Origin: Atribacterota bacterium
Lineage (GTDB): Bacteria; Atribacterota; Phoenicimicrobiia; Phoenicimicrobiales; Stramentimicrobiaceae
Reading direction: 5' to 3'
NCBI GenBank assembly: GCA_028703475.1
Contig: JAQVMU010000001.1
Location: 1-44,435, forward strand
DNA: 44,435 bases
The notes under the pieces are model-generated. The model was not told the origin of the DNA and searched no databases. It worked only from the letters and a program-made list of their open reading frames with translations. This document shows, piece by piece, positions 8,448 to 18,334 of the stretch (the first letter of the stretch is position 1; each line of letters starts with the position of its first letter). Both the position numbers and the translations under genes were made by a program.

Positions 8448-9134
8448 CTATATATAATAATCTCTTCTGACTGGCTTAATTAATTTTATCAGTATTATGC
8501 CACCAATAAAACCTCCAATATGTGCAAACCATGCTACTCCTGCATCTGCCCCCTGTAATGATATATTTGAAAAACCATATAGCAGTTGAAAGATTATCCA
8601 AATACCCAATACAAACAAAGCAGGCATTTTAATTAGTCTGATGAAAAATCCGAAGAATATAAGAGTAGTAATTCTTGATTTTGGGAAAAGGATAAAATAT
8701 GCTCCCAGTACTCCTGCTACTGCTCCACTTGCTCCAATCATGGGCACCTGTGATTGGGGACTAATCAAAATCTGCGTGAAAGCAGCAAAAATACCGGAGA
8801 GAAAATAAAAGATAGTAAACTTAATTTTGCCTAAATAATCTTCAATATTATTACCGAAAATCCAAAGATACAACATATTCCCAAATAGATGCACAAAACT
8901 TCCATGCATAAACATTGACGACACAATTGTTAAATAGATAGGAGAAGGACCATATGGAATAATATCTACTCCCTGACTTATTTCAAAAGGTGTAAGACCA
9001 AAGGAATAAATAAATCTAATACTATCAGTTACTATAAAAAACTGGTAATAGTATACTAATGAATTAATAATTATAAGAATTATAGTTATAACGGGTATTC
9101 TTTTAGTCGGCATCTCATCCCATAAAGGGAACAT
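8448..9134 (-). CDS. Rhomboid-family intramembrane serine protease
   Basis: Polytopic membrane protein of 228 residues with about six hydrophobic segments. The catalytic Ser lies in GASG (S136) and the catalytic His in WFAHIGG (H205). The HxxxN oxyanion motif VHLFGN is at 81-86. This matches the short bacterial rhomboids that start PLWDxxPTKRxPxxT and lack extra domains. The ATG at 9134 has TGAGGT upstream. It is flanked by 149 and 198 bp of non-coding sequence and looks monocistronic. The substrate cannot be predicted. Confidence 0.92.
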   Translation of the reverse strand: MFPLWDEMPTKRIPVITIILIIINSLVYYYQFFIVTDSIRFIYSFGLTPFEISQGVDIIPYGPSPIYLTIVSSMFMHGSFVHLFGNMLYLWIFGNNIEDYLGKIKFTIFYFLSGIFAAFTQILISPQSQVPMIGASGAVAGVLGAYFILFPKSRITTLIFFGFFIRLIKMPALFVLGIWIIFQLLYGFSNISLQGADAGVAWFAHIGGFIGGIILIKLIKPVRRDYYI

Positions 9135-9332
9135 ATTTAAACCTCAATCTAAAATATTTTGTGTTATAATTTTTCTTTATTTTTTCTATACTTATAAATA
9201 ATAAAAAACAAATTAGTTTTTCATTATAACATAACAAAGGTTTCAAACCATAGCTTTATAACAAAGAAATTTTAGGGTTCTGTAGTTGAATTGGTTTTGT
9301 ACCAATGATGTAAACATTTATAATTATCAGTG

Positions 9333-10505
9333 CTAACAATTCTCAAATACAAATTCATCGGGAGGGCGGTCTATTAAACCATATTGGAAAAGAATATATT
9401 TAATTATTCTTTTTGAAGCATTACCATCACCATAAGGAGATTTATTTATAATCATCTTCTGGTATTCATCTGTATTGAATAGCAATCTTTCAACCTCTTT
9501 TACTATGTTCATCTTTTCGGTGCCAATAAGCTTTGCGGCACCAATATCTACTACTTCCGGTCTTTCGGTTTCTGATCTCAATATTAATACCGGTTTCCCT
9601 AAAGCGGGTGCTTCCTCTTGAATACCACCTGAATCAGTTAGAAGCAAAGTAGATGCCGCAATTAAGTTTGCCATTTCCTGATAGTCCAAAGGCTCTAACA
9701 ATAATATATTATCCTCCTGGCTTAATAGATTAAAAACAACATTCCTGATTAGTGGATTTTTATGTACAGGGAAAACTATGCCTAAATTGTTATTGTTGTG
9801 AATAATTCTTACTAATGACTTGCACAAATTTTCAAGAGGCTCTCCCCAGTTCTCACGGCGGTGCATTGTTACCAATAATAACTGTTTTTTTGTTTTAATA
9901 AACTTGTTTATCCTGTCATCTGAAAATTGATACTGCTTATCCTGCATTAATAACAGGGAATCAATAACTGTATTTCCTGTTATTAGTATATTTTTCCGGT
10001 TAATATTTTCTTTTTTCAGACTATCTGCCGCATTTTTTGTGGGAGCAAAATGATAATCAGCCAAAACTGTTGTTAGTCTTCGGTTAATCTCTTCGGGGTA
10101 GGGATAATACTTCTTTGCAGTCCTTAAACCGGCTTCAATATGGCCTATTTTAGTCTTCTGGTAAAAGGATGCTAATGCACCGGAAAAAGTGGTAGTTGTA
10201 TCACCCTGCACTAAAACTATATCGGGTTTCTTTAGCATCAGAACTTCTTCCAGTTTTAATAATGATTGGCAATTTATCTGTGTTATTGACTGTCCGTGTT
10301 TCATAATTCCTAAATCGAAATCACATTTTATTTTTAAAAGTTCAGTCATTTGATCCATCATTTCTCTATGTTGTGCTGTCAAAATAACAATGGGTTCAAT
10401 CAGGTTTGGATACTTCTTTGACTCTTTTATAACCGGGTACATTTTTATTGTTTCCGGCCTGGTCCCAAAAATAAAAGCTATTTTAATCTTTTTATTCATA
10501 TTCAC
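9333..10505 (-). CDS. wecB: UDP-N-acetylglucosamine 2-epimerase (non-hydrolysing)
   Basis: Interconverts UDP-GlcNAc and UDP-ManNAc for cell-surface polysaccharide synthesis. Family motifs are [13 protein letters not shown] at the N-terminus, [17 protein letters not shown], the HRREN segment and [19 protein letters not shown] near the C-terminus. Two starts are close together: GTG at 10505 (best spacing from AGAGG) and ATG at 10499. Either overlaps the stop of the deaminase gene, by 14 or 8 bp. Placement after upp and dCMP deaminase is common in Bacillota, where ATP synthase genes often follow; here a rhomboid gene follows instead. Confidence 0.95.
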   Translation of the reverse strand: MNMNKKIKIAFIFGTRPETIKMYPVIKESKKYPNLIEPIVILTAQHREMMDQMTELLKIKCDFDLGIMKHGQSITQINCQSLLKLEEVLMLKKPDIVLVQGDTTTTFSGALASFYQKTKIGHIEAGLRTAKKYYPYPEEINRRLTTVLADYHFAPTKNAADSLKKENINRKNILITGNTVIDSLLLMQDKQYQFSDDRINKFIKTKKQLLLVTMHRRENWGEPLENLCKSLVRIIHNNNNLGIVFPVHKNPLIRNVVFNLLSQEDNILLLEPLDYQEMANLIAASTLLLTDSGGIQEEAPALGKPVLILRSETERPEVVDIGAAKLIGTEKMNIVKEVERLLFNTDEYQKMIINKSPYGDGNASKRIIKYILFQYGLIDRPPDEFVFENC

Positions 10506-10941
10506 AGCAAACCTCTTCTATACCTGCCTCAACTAACAACTGTCTTGCTAATTCATCAGGATACTTATTCTGGTAAAATATTTTTACTATACCTGAATTG
10601 ATAATCATTTTGGCACATGTTATACATGGTTGATTAGTACAGTACAGAACACTATTTTGGATACTAATGCCATGCATAGCTGCCTGCAAAATAGCATTTT
10701 GTTCAGCATGCAACCCTCTGCATAGTTCCTGGCAGGTCCCGGAAGCAATATTCATCTTTTCCCGCAAACAACCAACTTCCCCGCAATGGGCTAAATTCTT
10801 AGGAGCGCCATTATATCCGGTAGTAAGTATTCTTCTGTCTTTCACAATAACGGCACCAACTTGTCTGCGCAAACAGGTTGATCTACTCGCAACTAATCGG
10901 GCAATTTCCATAAAATATTTATCCCAAGAGGGTCTGGACAT
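10492..10941 (-). CDS. dCMP deaminase (ComEB-like)
   Basis: Zinc-dependent deaminase that makes dUMP from dCMP. The zinc and proton-shuttle motif HAE is at 78-80 and the PCxxC pair at 105-109 (PCITC). The N-terminal [12 protein letters not shown] and the TGYNGAP segment are typical of the dCMP deaminase group. Length is 149 residues. The ATG at 10941 has a strong GGAGG site upstream. It is co-transcribed with wecB. Its product dUMP is the substrate of ThyX, encoded 4 kb away. Confidence 0.93.
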   Translation of the reverse strand: MSRPSWDKYFMEIARLVASRSTCLRRQVGAVIVKDRRILTTGYNGAPKNLAHCGEVGCLREKMNIASGTCQELCRGLHAEQNAILQAAMHGISIQNSVLYCTNQPCITCAKMIINSGIVKIFYQNKYPDELARQLLVEAGIEEVCCEYE

Positions 10942-10956
10942 GGTAAAACCTCCAAA

Positions 10957-10998
10957 TAGTAAATAGTGATTAGTAGATAGTAGTTAGTAGTCAGTTAA
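10957..10998. repeat. Degenerate heptanucleotide tandem block A1 (6 units, TAGTNNN)
   Basis: Six consecutive 7-bp units in exact register; five begin TAGT and the last CAGT. Examples are TAGTAAA, TAGTGAT and TAGTAGT (twice). The period is fixed although the last three bases vary. Confidence 0.8.
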
Positions 10999-11057
10999 AA
11001 CAGGATAATTTTTAGTATATCATTTAAAGGATAGAATTGAGAATAAATAAATAAATA

Positions 11058-11134
11058 TAGTTTTTAGTTATCAGTTCACGATTTTCACTCAAATTCAGAA
11101 TACAAGGTACAAGATGCGAGTTACAAGCTTCGAA
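11058..11134. repeat. Degenerate heptanucleotide tandem block A2 (11 units)
   Basis: Eleven units in a constant 7-bp register. The first three are TAGTTTT, TAGTTAT and CAGTTCA. The later ones drift into an NNACAAG type (ATACAAG, GTACAAG, TTACAAG). The middle units (11079-11099) are the least regular. Confidence 0.72.
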
Positions 11135-11160
11135 ATATTTAGTTTATTTAATATATATTC

Positions 11161-11188
11161 AATTGACCGGTTTACCGGTTCACCAATT
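11161..11188. repeat. Inverted repeat with doubled ACCGGT
   Basis: AATTG, ACCGGT, TT, ACCGGT, TCAC, CAATT: two copies of the self-complementary ACCGGT inside an AATTG/CAATT pair with a small bulge. No T-tract follows on either strand, so a terminator is not supported. It could be a protein-binding palindrome or chance. Confidence 0.4.
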
Positions 11189-11239
11189 ATTTTGGTCTGC
11201 CACTTTGACAGTCACCAGATCTTCCAGTCAAAATAGTAA

Positions 11240-11276
11240 ACAGTATCGATTTGAAATAAAATAGGCTTGATACTGT
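11240..11276. repeat. Hairpin downstream of upp
   Basis: ACAGTATCGA (11240-11249) pairs with TTGATACTGT (11267-11276), with one G-U wobble and a 17-nt loop. It lies about 135 bp past the upp stop and lacks a clean T-tract, so it may be an RNA 3'-end structure but is not a classical terminator. Confidence 0.4.
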
Positions 11277-11410
11277 CTTAACCCAAAACCATAAACAAAA
11301 AACTTTATTACCTATTAGCTAAATAGTGTCAGCGACAAAAACAACTATTATCTTTCAAATATTCCCGCTAAATTCAAATTATACTTTATATGGTATACGA
11401 TATATTATTT

Positions 11411-12040
11411 TTATTTCGTTCCAAATAAGCGGTCACCGGCATCTCCTAAGCCGGGAACAATATAGGCATGGCTATTTAAACCTTCATCTATTGTGGCTGT
11501 ATATATTTTAATTTCCGGGAATTTATCATGTATTGCCTTAATTCCTTCAGGGGCAGCAACAAGACACATGAATTTAATGTTTGATTTAGTATGACTTTTA
11601 ACATACTCAATTGTAGCTACAGCCGTTCCACCTGTTGCCAACATTGGATCTACTATAATAATGTCACGTTTATCAGCATCCTTGGGTAATTTTGCATAAT
11701 AACTGATGGGTTTTAATGTTTCCGGATCCCGATACATACCAACATGTCCCACTTTCGCAGATGGAATTAGTTTTAATATTCCGTCAACCATCCCCAAACC
11801 AGCCCGCAATATAGCTATAATTGCCATTTTTTTTCCTGAAATTATTTTCCCTTTTGTCCGGGCAACAGGAGTTTCAATATTGATCTCTTTTAACTCTATA
11901 TCACGGGTTACCTCATAAGCCATCAGATTGGATAGCTCATCGGCAAGTTCGCGAAAATCTTTAACACCTGTCTTTTTATCTCTCAACATTGTTAATTTAT
12001 GTTGAATTAAGGGATGGTCTAAAACGATAACATCTTTCAA
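11411..12040 (-). CDS. upp: Uracil phosphoribosyltransferase
   Basis: Salvages uracil with PRPP to form UMP. The PRPP loop is DPMLATGGT, and the uracil-binding C-terminus [24 protein letters not shown] is nearly textbook. Length is 209 residues. The start is a TTG at 12040 preceded by AAGGAGG seven bases upstream. It is the last gene of the tdk-thyX-prfA-prmC-ywlE-rpiB-upp string. The glyA gene that lies just before upp in Bacillus is missing. Confidence 0.97.
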   Translation of the reverse strand: MKDVIVLDHPLIQHKLTMLRDKKTGVKDFRELADELSNLMAYEVTRDIELKEINIETPVARTKGKIISGKKMAIIAILRAGLGMVDGILKLIPSAKVGHVGMYRDPETLKPISYYAKLPKDADKRDIIIVDPMLATGGTAVATIEYVKSHTKSNIKFMCLVAAPEGIKAIHDKFPEIKIYTATIDEGLNSHAYIVPGLGDAGDRLFGTK

Positions 12041-12092
12041 AATAAATCCTCCTTATGTAGTGTATATTCTTTTTAAATCAATCATTAAATTA

Positions 12093-12542
12093 TTATCTGT
12101 TATTAAAAATTTCTTCAATTTTATTCAAGCGGGTAATATGACGGTCTTCCTGACTAAAATCGGTTGTTAGCCATGTTTGAACAATATCCCGGGCTAATCC
12201 TATTCCAATTACTCTTCCTCCCATGGTTAAAACATTAGCATTATTATGCTCTCGCGCCATCCTGGCAGAAAAGGTATCATGACACAAAGAAGCCCTGATG
12301 CCTGTTACTTTATTGGCAGCAATGGACATCCCAATCCCTGTACCACATATCAATATCCCGCATTCATATTCTTTCTTTGACACTGCCCTGCTGACCTTGT
12401 CAGCATAATCCGGATAGTGAACAGATTTTTTATCGTTACAGCCAAAGTCCTTATAGGTATATCCCATTTTTTTTAAGTATTCTATTATCTCGCTCTTTAA
12501 ATCATATCCACCATGGTCACTGGCAATAGCAATATTATTCAT
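12093..12542 (-). CDS. rpiB: Ribose-5-phosphate isomerase B
   Basis: Interconverts ribose-5-phosphate and ribulose-5-phosphate in the pentose phosphate pathway. Active-site features are SDHGG (8-12), the catalytic Cys C66 in CGTGIGMSIAANK, and the CHDTFSARMAREHNNANVL segment. Length is 149 residues. It starts 3 bp after the ywlE stop, a pairing known from Bacillus. The LacA/LacB isomerases are related, but the motif set and context favour RpiB. Confidence 0.95.
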   Translation of the reverse strand: MNNIAIASDHGGYDLKSEIIEYLKKMGYTYKDFGCNDKKSVHYPDYADKVSRAVSKKEYECGILICGTGIGMSIAANKVTGIRASLCHDTFSARMAREHNNANVLTMGGRVIGIGLARDIVQTWLTTDFSQEDRHITRLNKIEEIFNNR

Positions 12543-12545
12543 TTT

Positions 12546-13022
12546 TTATTCCTCTCTTAATCTTTTAATTAATTTATAAATATTTTCCTCTAATTTATCA
12601 CACACTTCTTCATAAAAAGAGAAGCTTTTGCCAAATGGGTCTTCAATATCCATATTAGTGATATCGTTGTTATTCTGGCAATAATCTCTAAATAAATGTA
12701 TCTTTTTTGAATCCGGAGGGTACTTATACAAGAGGTAGCTTTTTTGGCTGGATGTCATGGTTAAAACAAGAAAGGAATCAACCAGTAATTTTTTGTCTAC
12801 CGGTTTAGATCTGTAACAACTTATATCTAATCCACGTTTTGCCATACATAAAATAGCTTCTTCGGTTGGAGCATCACCCTTAAATGCAGCAATCCCGGCC
12901 GAATCAGAGTGATATACTAATTCCGGTGATAATTCCTGCTTAGCTTTCTGGAATAAAGCTTGTGCCATTACACTCCGGCAGGTATTTCCAGTACATACAA
13001 ACAATATGGTTTTCTTATTCAA
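12546..13022 (-). CDS. Low-molecular-weight protein-tyrosine (or arginine) phosphatase, YwlE-like
   Basis: The phosphatase loop CTGNTCRS has the nucleophile C10 and R16 (CX5R). The general-acid Asp lies in the EDPFGKS loop near residue 127. Length is 158 residues. In Bacillus the orthologue at this locus, YwlE, is a protein-arginine phosphatase; the Thr after the catalytic Cys (C-T-G-N-T) is shared with YwlE, but specificity is inferred. The start is a TTG at 13022 preceded by AGGAGA. No McsB arginine kinase is visible in the window. Confidence 0.88.
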   Translation of the reverse strand: MNKKTILFVCTGNTCRSVMAQALFQKAKQELSPELVYHSDSAGIAAFKGDAPTEEAILCMAKRGLDISCYRSKPVDKKLLVDSFLVLTMTSSQKSYLLYKYPPDSKKIHLFRDYCQNNNDITNMDIEDPFGKSFSFYEEVCDKLEENIYKLIKRLREE

Positions 13023-13057
13023 ATCACTCTTCTCCTGTATTTACATAATTCTAATAT

Positions 13058-13951
13058 CTATTTTGTGTAAGCTAAAATCACTCTGTCATTGTGATAATAA
13101 TCCTGAATTACAGATAAATATTCTTTAAAAAATCCACTTTTTTTAATCATTTCAGATATGTCTTTTTGCTGGTTATGTCCTATTTCGAATGCAAGAAAAC
13201 TTTTTTCCTGTTTTAGGAATTGAGGGGTTTTGGAAATAATTTCCTGATAATAATCCAAACCTTTTTCGCCTCCGTCTAATGCTTTTACAGGTTCATGATA
13301 ATATATTTCATCCGGCAGATTATCCAATTCTTCTCTGGGAATATAGGGCGGATTTGATATTATCCCGTCAAAGAGTATTTCTCTGTTCAAATTCTTTATG
13401 CAATCAAACATATTTCCGTGACAAAAAGTTATTTTTTCTGCACATTTAAGCCTGTGAGCATTTTCTGTTGCTAATATAATAGCTTTTGCTGAAATATCAA
13501 CTGCATAAAAATGGATATTTTTCCTGCTGTTTTGAAAATGATTACAAATAGTAACCGGAATAATACCAGAGCCTGTTCCTACATCCAGAAAGCATAACTC
13601 TACTTTATCAGGCATTAATGAAATTATATTAATAATTTTTTCAACAAGTATCTCTGTTTCCGGGCGAGGAATAAATATACCCTTTTCTACTTTAAACTCT
13701 AAACCCATAAAATTTTGGAATCCTGTAATATATTGCAACGGCATACCTTTGGACCTGCTGTCTATCCAATCATAATAAGTCTGAATATCTTTTGGTGAAA
13801 GGGATAATGAACGGTTAAATAATATATTAAATCTACTCTTATTCAAAAGGTAGCTTAATAGTAGAATAGATTCTTCTGCAGCCCTATTATTTCCGCTTTT
13901 TGTAAGTCTTATCTCTCCTTCTTTTAAGATTGCACTTATTTTTTTATCCAT
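13058..13951 (-). CDS. prmC: Release factor glutamine methyltransferase PrmC
   Basis: Methylates the Gln of the GGQ motif in peptide-chain release factors. The SAM loop is DVGTGSGI (123-130) and the catalytic NPPYIP motif starts at 200. The N-terminal helical domain (1-75) and the RPETE element (96-100) are family features. Length is 297 residues. It lies 28 bp downstream of its substrate gene prfA. The ribosome binding site (AAAGAAG) is modest. Confidence 0.95.
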   Translation of the reverse strand: MDKKISAILKEGEIRLTKSGNNRAAEESILLLSYLLNKSRFNILFNRSLSLSPKDIQTYYDWIDSRSKGMPLQYITGFQNFMGLEFKVEKGIFIPRPETEILVEKIINIISLMPDKVELCFLDVGTGSGIIPVTICNHFQNSRKNIHFYAVDISAKAIILATENAHRLKCAEKITFCHGNMFDCIKNLNREILFDGIISNPPYIPREELDNLPDEIYYHEPVKALDGGEKGLDYYQEIISKTPQFLKQEKSFLAFEIGHNQQKDISEMIKKSGFFKEYLSVIQDYYHNDRVILAYTK

Positions 13952-13979
13952 ATTACTTCTTTAAAATGAAACTATAAAT

Positions 13980-15020
13980 CTATTTTGCTTCTTTAAAAGA
14001 AGCAATTAAATCATCCATATTACCATCAAGCATCTCTTCAAGATTATGAAAGTTTTTATTTATTCGATGGTCAGTAATGCGGTTTTGCGGGAAATTATAT
14101 GTTCTGATTCTCTCACTCCGGTCACCTGTTCCAACCTGTTTCTTCCTTTGTTTGTCAATTTTCTCGTTTTGTTCTGACTGAAGTCTATCAAAGAGCCTGG
14201 CTCTTAATACTTTTAATGCTTTCTCTTTATTTTTGTGTTGCGATTTTTCATCCTGGCAGGTTACCACTATACCTGTGGGTATGTGGGTCACCCTGACAGC
14301 TGAATCAGTTGTATTTACGCTTTGCCCACCTGGCCCTGTTGAACGAAAACGATCAATTTTTATGTCATTAGGATTTATTTCCATCTCTATATCTTCAGCT
14401 TCCGGTAGAATAGCAACAGTAACAGTGGATGTATGAATTCGGCCTCCTGATTCAGTTACAGGGATTCTTTGAACACGGTGAACACCACTTTCCTGTTTTA
14501 AATTCCCAAATACGTTCTCTCCCGAAATACCAAAAATAATTTCTTTAAACCCGCCAATTTCAGTAGAATTGGAATTCATAATTTCTACCTTCCAACGATT
14601 CCTTTCAGCAAAACGGGAATACATGCGAAATAAATCATTAACAAATAGAGCAGCTTCATCTCCTCCTGCCCCGGCTCTTATTTCAACAATGATATCTTTC
14701 TTGTTTCTTGGGTCTTCCGGGTATAATAATTCATTAAGATCTTCCTCAAGCTGGTCTTTTTCTTTACTCAGAGAGGCAATTTCTTCATTAATCATCTCAT
14801 TTAATTCTTCATCAACCTCTCCTTTTTTAAGTTCATTGCTCTCTTCTATTTCTTTTTTAACATTTTTATATTTAGAATAGAGCTGTACAGTTCTGGCAAT
14901 CTCACTATGTCTTCTTGCTAATTTTTGAAATTGTTCCTGATCAGCGATTATTTTCGGATCAGAAAGCTGCTTATTCAGTTCTTCATATTCTTTTTTCAGT
15001 TCTTCTAATTCTCTAATCAT
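13980..15020 (-). CDS. prfA: Peptide chain release factor 1
   Basis: Recognises UAA and UAG and triggers peptide release. The GGQ catalytic motif is at 231-233 (TGPGGQSVN). The codon-reading tripeptide is PVT (187-189), fitting the PxT of RF1 rather than the SPF of RF2. Length is 346 residues, slightly shorter than E. coli RF1, with a long N-terminal coiled-coil region. The ATG at 15020 has GAAGGT upstream. It is followed by prmC, which modifies the GGQ. Confidence 0.96.
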   Translation of the reverse strand: MIRELEELKKEYEELNKQLSDPKIIADQEQFQKLARRHSEIARTVQLYSKYKNVKKEIEESNELKKGEVDEELNEMINEEIASLSKEKDQLEEDLNELLYPEDPRNKKDIIVEIRAGAGGDEAALFVNDLFRMYSRFAERNRWKVEIMNSNSTEIGGFKEIIFGISGENVFGNLKQESGVHRVQRIPVTESGGRIHTSTVTVAILPEAEDIEMEINPNDIKIDRFRSTGPGGQSVNTTDSAVRVTHIPTGIVVTCQDEKSQHKNKEKALKVLRARLFDRLQSEQNEKIDKQRKKQVGTGDRSERIRTYNFPQNRITDHRINKNFHNLEEMLDGNMDDLIASFKEAK

Positions 15021-15142
15021 TTCTGTTACCTTCTTGTGTTCTCAAGAAATTTATATCAATGCCTTAATAAAAAATATATTATAAAATGGCACAATAAATA
15101 TAATTCTTTTTTAAATTTAATAAACTATAAAATATTGATTTA

Positions 15143-15823
15143 TTAATTCTCTCTATGCCAGGGTTTCCCGCAGGACATTTCACCCTCCGGACATGGTCCT
15201 ATCAAGCAAGGAGGGCCTGCATCTTTAAAGATTAAAGGGGCTTCTTTTCTAACTAATTCTAACATAGCAATTGCCAATTCTCTTATTTCCCATTGAGCCC
15301 TGTTGCAACATCGTAATCTAAAAAAGTGTATCAGCTCTCTTGCATTTGCTGTAAATATAATACTGGTACCGATTGCCTGAGGCAAAATATAGCGAGCATC
15401 TTCAGCCGGTATATCCTTTTCAATCATTTCCTGATATAACTCAAAACTTTTAGCAGTGAGATCTTTAAATTTCTGTAATAAGTTATTGTTATTTTTTATA
15501 TTATGGGGTATAACAAACTGTTTCTCATCACCGGAGCCAAACTTTACATATCTCTGGCTTCTCTGGGAAAAAGAAGCAATACGGTGCCGAACCAATTGAT
15601 GTGAACAAGTACGGGAAATATCCTCTATGCCAAAAGTAAAGGAAACATGTTCTAAAACAGAATAATGCCCTAATTTCATTATCTTCTTAATCATCCTGTC
15701 CTGCATGTTCTTATCCATTGATTCTGCTATTTCATTAATATTTCTGGAAGAATAACAAAGACGAGCGGCCTGGGCGACCATCTTTTCAATGTTTTTGGAA
15801 TAATTTATAATCTGTACTCTCAT
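15143..15823 (-). CDS. thyX: Flavin-dependent thymidylate synthase
   Basis: Makes dTMP from dUMP using FAD, NADPH and methylene-tetrahydrofolate. The ThyX signature RHRxxSxxxxSxR is complete at residues 79-91. The C-terminus has a Cys/Pro-rich tail (PPCLIGPCPEGEMSCGK). Length is 226 residues. It lies 17 bp downstream of tdk. With dCMP deaminase and Tmk in the same window it forms most of a dCMP to dTDP route. No thyA is visible. Confidence 0.96.
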   Translation of the reverse strand: MRVQIINYSKNIEKMVAQAARLCYSSRNINEIAESMDKNMQDRMIKKIMKLGHYSVLEHVSFTFGIEDISRTCSHQLVRHRIASFSQRSQRYVKFGSGDEKQFVIPHNIKNNNNLLQKFKDLTAKSFELYQEMIEKDIPAEDARYILPQAIGTSIIFTANARELIHFFRLRCCNRAQWEIRELAIAMLELVRKEAPLIFKDAGPPCLIGPCPEGEMSCGKPWHREN

Positions 15824-15840
15824 TTTATAATAATTCCTTT

Positions 15841-16437
15841 TTAATATATTCTTTTAACCGGTTTATTTGCAACCTGATGATGTTGTCTGCATCTTGCCTC
15901 ATAGCTTTCCTTAGCCCCAACAAGTATAATGGGATCATTGTAATCTGCAGGTTTACCATTTACCAGCCGTTGGGTACGAGTGGCTGGTCTTCCGCATACC
16001 ATGCAAATGGCATACAGTTTATCTACATATTCAGCTATTGCCAGCAATTGCGGCATTGGACCAAAAGGTTCACCCCGAAAGTCCTGGTCAAGTCCGGCAA
16101 TAATAACCCGCTTACCTTCATCTGCCAGTAATTGAACCACTCTAATAATCTCTTCATCAAAAAACTGGACTTCATCGATTGCAACTACATCAATATCATC
16201 CTGAATTTTATTTGATATTTCCTTTATATCTCTAACACAATTAGCTTCAACCTTGTTACCGTTATGAGAATAAATGAATCTGGAATTATAACGGTTATCA
16301 ATTATCGGTTTAAATATTTCAACCTTTTTTCTGGCAATCTGAACACGTCTGATTCTTCTAATCAGTTCTTCACTCTTACCGCTAAACATACTACCACTGA
16401 TTACTTCAATACTACCACCATCACAGGTCTCGTGCAT
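15841..16437 (-). CDS. tdk: Thymidine kinase (type II)
   Basis: Phosphorylates thymidine to dTMP in the salvage route. The P-loop GSMFSGKS is at 15-22, the Walker B-like DEVQFF near 90, and the structural zinc site is CMVCGRP plus a C-terminal CRQHH. Length is 198 residues. The ATG at 16437 has a GGGGGT tract upstream. It starts the thyX-prfA-prmC run, so salvage and de novo dTMP synthesis are probably co-transcribed. Confidence 0.96.
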   Translation of the reverse strand: MHETCDGGSIEVISGSMFSGKSEELIRRIRRVQIARKKVEIFKPIIDNRYNSRFIYSHNGNKVEANCVRDIKEISNKIQDDIDVVAIDEVQFFDEEIIRVVQLLADEGKRVIIAGLDQDFRGEPFGPMPQLLAIAEYVDKLYAICMVCGRPATRTQRLVNGKPADYNDPIILVGAKESYEARCRQHHQVANKPVKRIY

Positions 16438-16553
16438 CTTTATTTACCCCCGTCAACTGTACACATTCAAGTATTCTTTTACTAACAACCATTACTGAAT
16501 AGACTGACTATATATAGAGATCTAAAAACAATTTTTTATTATGGCCAATAATA

Positions 16554-16583
16554 AATAAAACAGAGCTTTTGCCCTGTTTTATT
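16554..16583 (-). terminator. Terminator downstream of rpmE
   Basis: A 13-bp stem with one mismatch (AATAAAACAGAGC at 16554-16566 against GCCCTGTTTTATT at 16571-16583) closes a TTTT loop. On the minus strand the 3' arm runs into a T-rich stretch. It lies 47 bp past the rpmE stop and would separate rpmE from tdk. Confidence 0.7.
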
Positions 16584-16630
16584 AACTATTGACATTTGAT
16601 AGTATCTCTCATTAATTCTTATCCATTATT

Positions 16631-16876
16631 TTATTTGTCGTTTTTGTCCTGCTCTTCACTTATTTCATCTGATTCCTGTTCAATATTATATCTTCTATTG
16701 AATTTTTCTACTCTGCCGGCAGAATCAAATATTTTTTGTTTGCCGGTAAAGAATGGATGACAGGCAGAACAGACTTCAACGCGAATTTCTTCTTTTGTTG
16801 ATTGTGTTTCAAAGGTATTTCCACAAGCACAGATTACTTTGGATTTACCATATTTTGGATGAATTTCTTTTTTCAT
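16631..16876 (-). CDS. rpmE: 50S ribosomal protein L31 (zinc-binding type)
   Basis: Protein bL31. It starts [10 protein letters not shown] and carries the four zinc ligands of the Cys-containing form at C16, C18, C36 and C39. [24 protein letters not shown] is the conserved ribosome-binding part. The C-terminal 15 residues form an acidic Glu/Asp/Lys tail that extends beyond the usual 66-70 residues. The ATG at 16876 has GAAGGTGAG upstream. It has its own strong promoter (16922-16950) and its own terminator (16554-16583), so it can be expressed as a single gene between rho and tdk. Confidence 0.96.
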   Translation of the reverse strand: MKKEIHPKYGKSKVICACGNTFETQSTKEEIRVEVCSACHPFFTGKQKIFDSAGRVEKFNRRYNIEQESDEISEEQDKNDK

Positions 16877-16921
16877 ATTTTTCTCACCTTCATTGTTAAT
16901 AATGCCTAAAATTTCGAAAAA

Positions 16922-16950
16922 ATTATATCATAACTAATTGTAACCGTCAA
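16922..16950 (-). promoter_or_regulatory. Promoter of rpmE
   Basis: On the minus strand TTGACG, a 17-bp spacer and TATAAT, with a TGn extended -10. The expected start of transcription is near 16915, giving a leader of about 40 nt. Confidence 0.8.
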
Positions 16951-17065
16951 AAATAAATTGTATTACTCTGATAAGTATTAATAATTTAGTTAGTGTATTT
17001 TTTGATTTAAGTAAAATTCTTCTTAAAATTATATTTTTTAATAGTGTAATTTTTGCTCTCTTATA

Positions 17066-18325
17066 CTATCTATTGTTATTTTCGTCTCTTATAGTATTAA
17101 GAAAATCAGTATTACTCTTTGTCTTTTTTAATTTATTCAAAAGCAGGTTAATTGCATCAGTAGTACTTTGATTAGATAAGGCTCTCCTCATTAGCCATGC
17201 TTTGCTCAGACTCTCGGCATCCAATAACAGTTCTTCCCTTCTGGTGCCTGAACGCTTAATATCAATTGCCGGGAAAATTCTACTATCTGATATCTCCCGG
17301 TCTAAACGTAATTCCATATTACCAGTTCCCTTAAATTCTTCAAAAATAACATCATCCATGCGGCTACCAGTCTCTACCAATGCAGTTGCCAGTATTGTCA
17401 AACTGCCACCTTCCTCAATATTCCTCGCAGCACCGAAGAAGCGTTTGGGATAGTATAGTGCAGTAGAATCAAGTCCCCCGGATAATGTCTTTCCGCTGGT
17501 AGGAATATTTAAATTATAAGCCCGTGCAAGCCTGGTTATACTATCAAGTAGAATCACTACATCATGTTTAAGCTCTACAAGTCTTTTTGCTCTTTCCAAG
17601 ACTATTTCTGCAACTTTGATATGATGGTTTATTGGCTGGTCAAAAGTAGAACTGACAACTTCAGCATTGTTAACAGAACGCTTCATTCCGGTAACTTCCT
17701 CAGGCCTTTCATCAATTAATAATATTATCAAAGTGGTTTCAGGATGATTTGCTGTAATTCCATTAGCAATTTTTTCTAATAAGATAGTCTTACCGGCTTT
17801 TGGAGGAGATACAATCAATCCTCTTTGTCCTTTTCCTATTGGAGAGAATAGGTCAATTACCCGTGTAGATAATTCATATGGCTTGGTTTCTAATGTGAAT
17901 TTCTCGGTTGGGAAAAGAGGAGTCAGGTTTTCAAAATCAATCCTGTCCTTGGACAATTCCGGATCTTCATGGTTTACAGCTTCAATCTTTAATAATGCAA
18001 AATATCGCTCCCCCTCTTTTGGATAGCGAACCTGTCCGGATACCACATCTCCGTTACTTAAATTAAAACGTTTAATCTGTGATGGTGAAATATAGATATC
18101 ATTAGTACTGGGCAAATAACCACCTGTACGAAGAAAACCAAACCCCTCTTTCATGATATCAAGTATTCCCTCAGAAAACATATATCCTTTTTTCTCAGTT
18201 TGTGCCTTTAGGATATTAAAAATTAAGTCAGTTTTCTTCATACGAGCACAATTATTAATATCATATTCATTGGCAATTTTGCATAATTCACTAATTTTCA
18301 ATTCTTTTAATTCATTTAATTCCAA
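17066..18325 (-). CDS. rho: Transcription termination factor Rho
   Basis: Hexameric RNA helicase that terminates transcription. The N-terminal Rho_N helical module (about 1-40) is followed by a cold-shock-like RNA-binding domain ([23 protein letters not shown]) and the RecA-like ATPase with Walker [17 protein letters not shown], and the Q/R-loop region [21 protein letters not shown]. An ATG lies at 18349, but the GAGGAGG Shine-Dalgarno is inside the first codons of that frame. The TTG at 18325, nine bases after it, is the likely start and gives about 419 residues. It follows Bacillus order, with rpmE and tdk downstream. Confidence 0.96.
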   Translation of the reverse strand: MELNELKELKISELCKIANEYDINNCARMKKTDLIFNILKAQTEKKGYMFSEGILDIMKEGFGFLRTGGYLPSTNDIYISPSQIKRFNLSNGDVVSGQVRYPKEGERYFALLKIEAVNHEDPELSKDRIDFENLTPLFPTEKFTLETKPYELSTRVIDLFSPIGKGQRGLIVSPPKAGKTILLEKIANGITANHPETTLIILLIDERPEEVTGMKRSVNNAEVVSSTFDQPINHHIKVAEIVLERAKRLVELKHDVVILLDSITRLARAYNLNIPTSGKTLSGGLDSTALYYPKRFFGAARNIEEGGSLTILATALVETGSRMDDVIFEEFKGTGNMELRLDREISDSRIFPAIDIKRSGTRREELLLDAESLSKAWLMRRALSNQSTTDAINLLLNKLKKTKSNTDFLNTIRDENNNR

Positions 18326-18334
18326 AATCAAAAA

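Larger units (their letters stand above)
10942..11410. other. 469-bp intergenic gap rich in heptanucleotide repeats
   Basis: No gene is visible on either strand. The gap holds two blocks of degenerate 7-bp tandem repeats (10957-10998 and 11058-11134), a CCGG-centred hairpin (11161-11188) and a long-loop hairpin (11240-11276) about 135 bp downstream of upp. The remainder is plain AT-rich sequence. Confidence 0.7.

Noticed and set aside
9290-9306. ATTGGT/ACCAAT hairpin after wecB
   Set aside because: The stem is only 6 bp and no T-tract follows on the minus strand, so I did not call it a terminator.
10957-11134. Possible CRISPR array in the repeat-rich gap
   Set aside because: The units are 7 bp, contiguous and degenerate. 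There are no spacers of 25-40 bp between identical repeats and no cas genes nearby.
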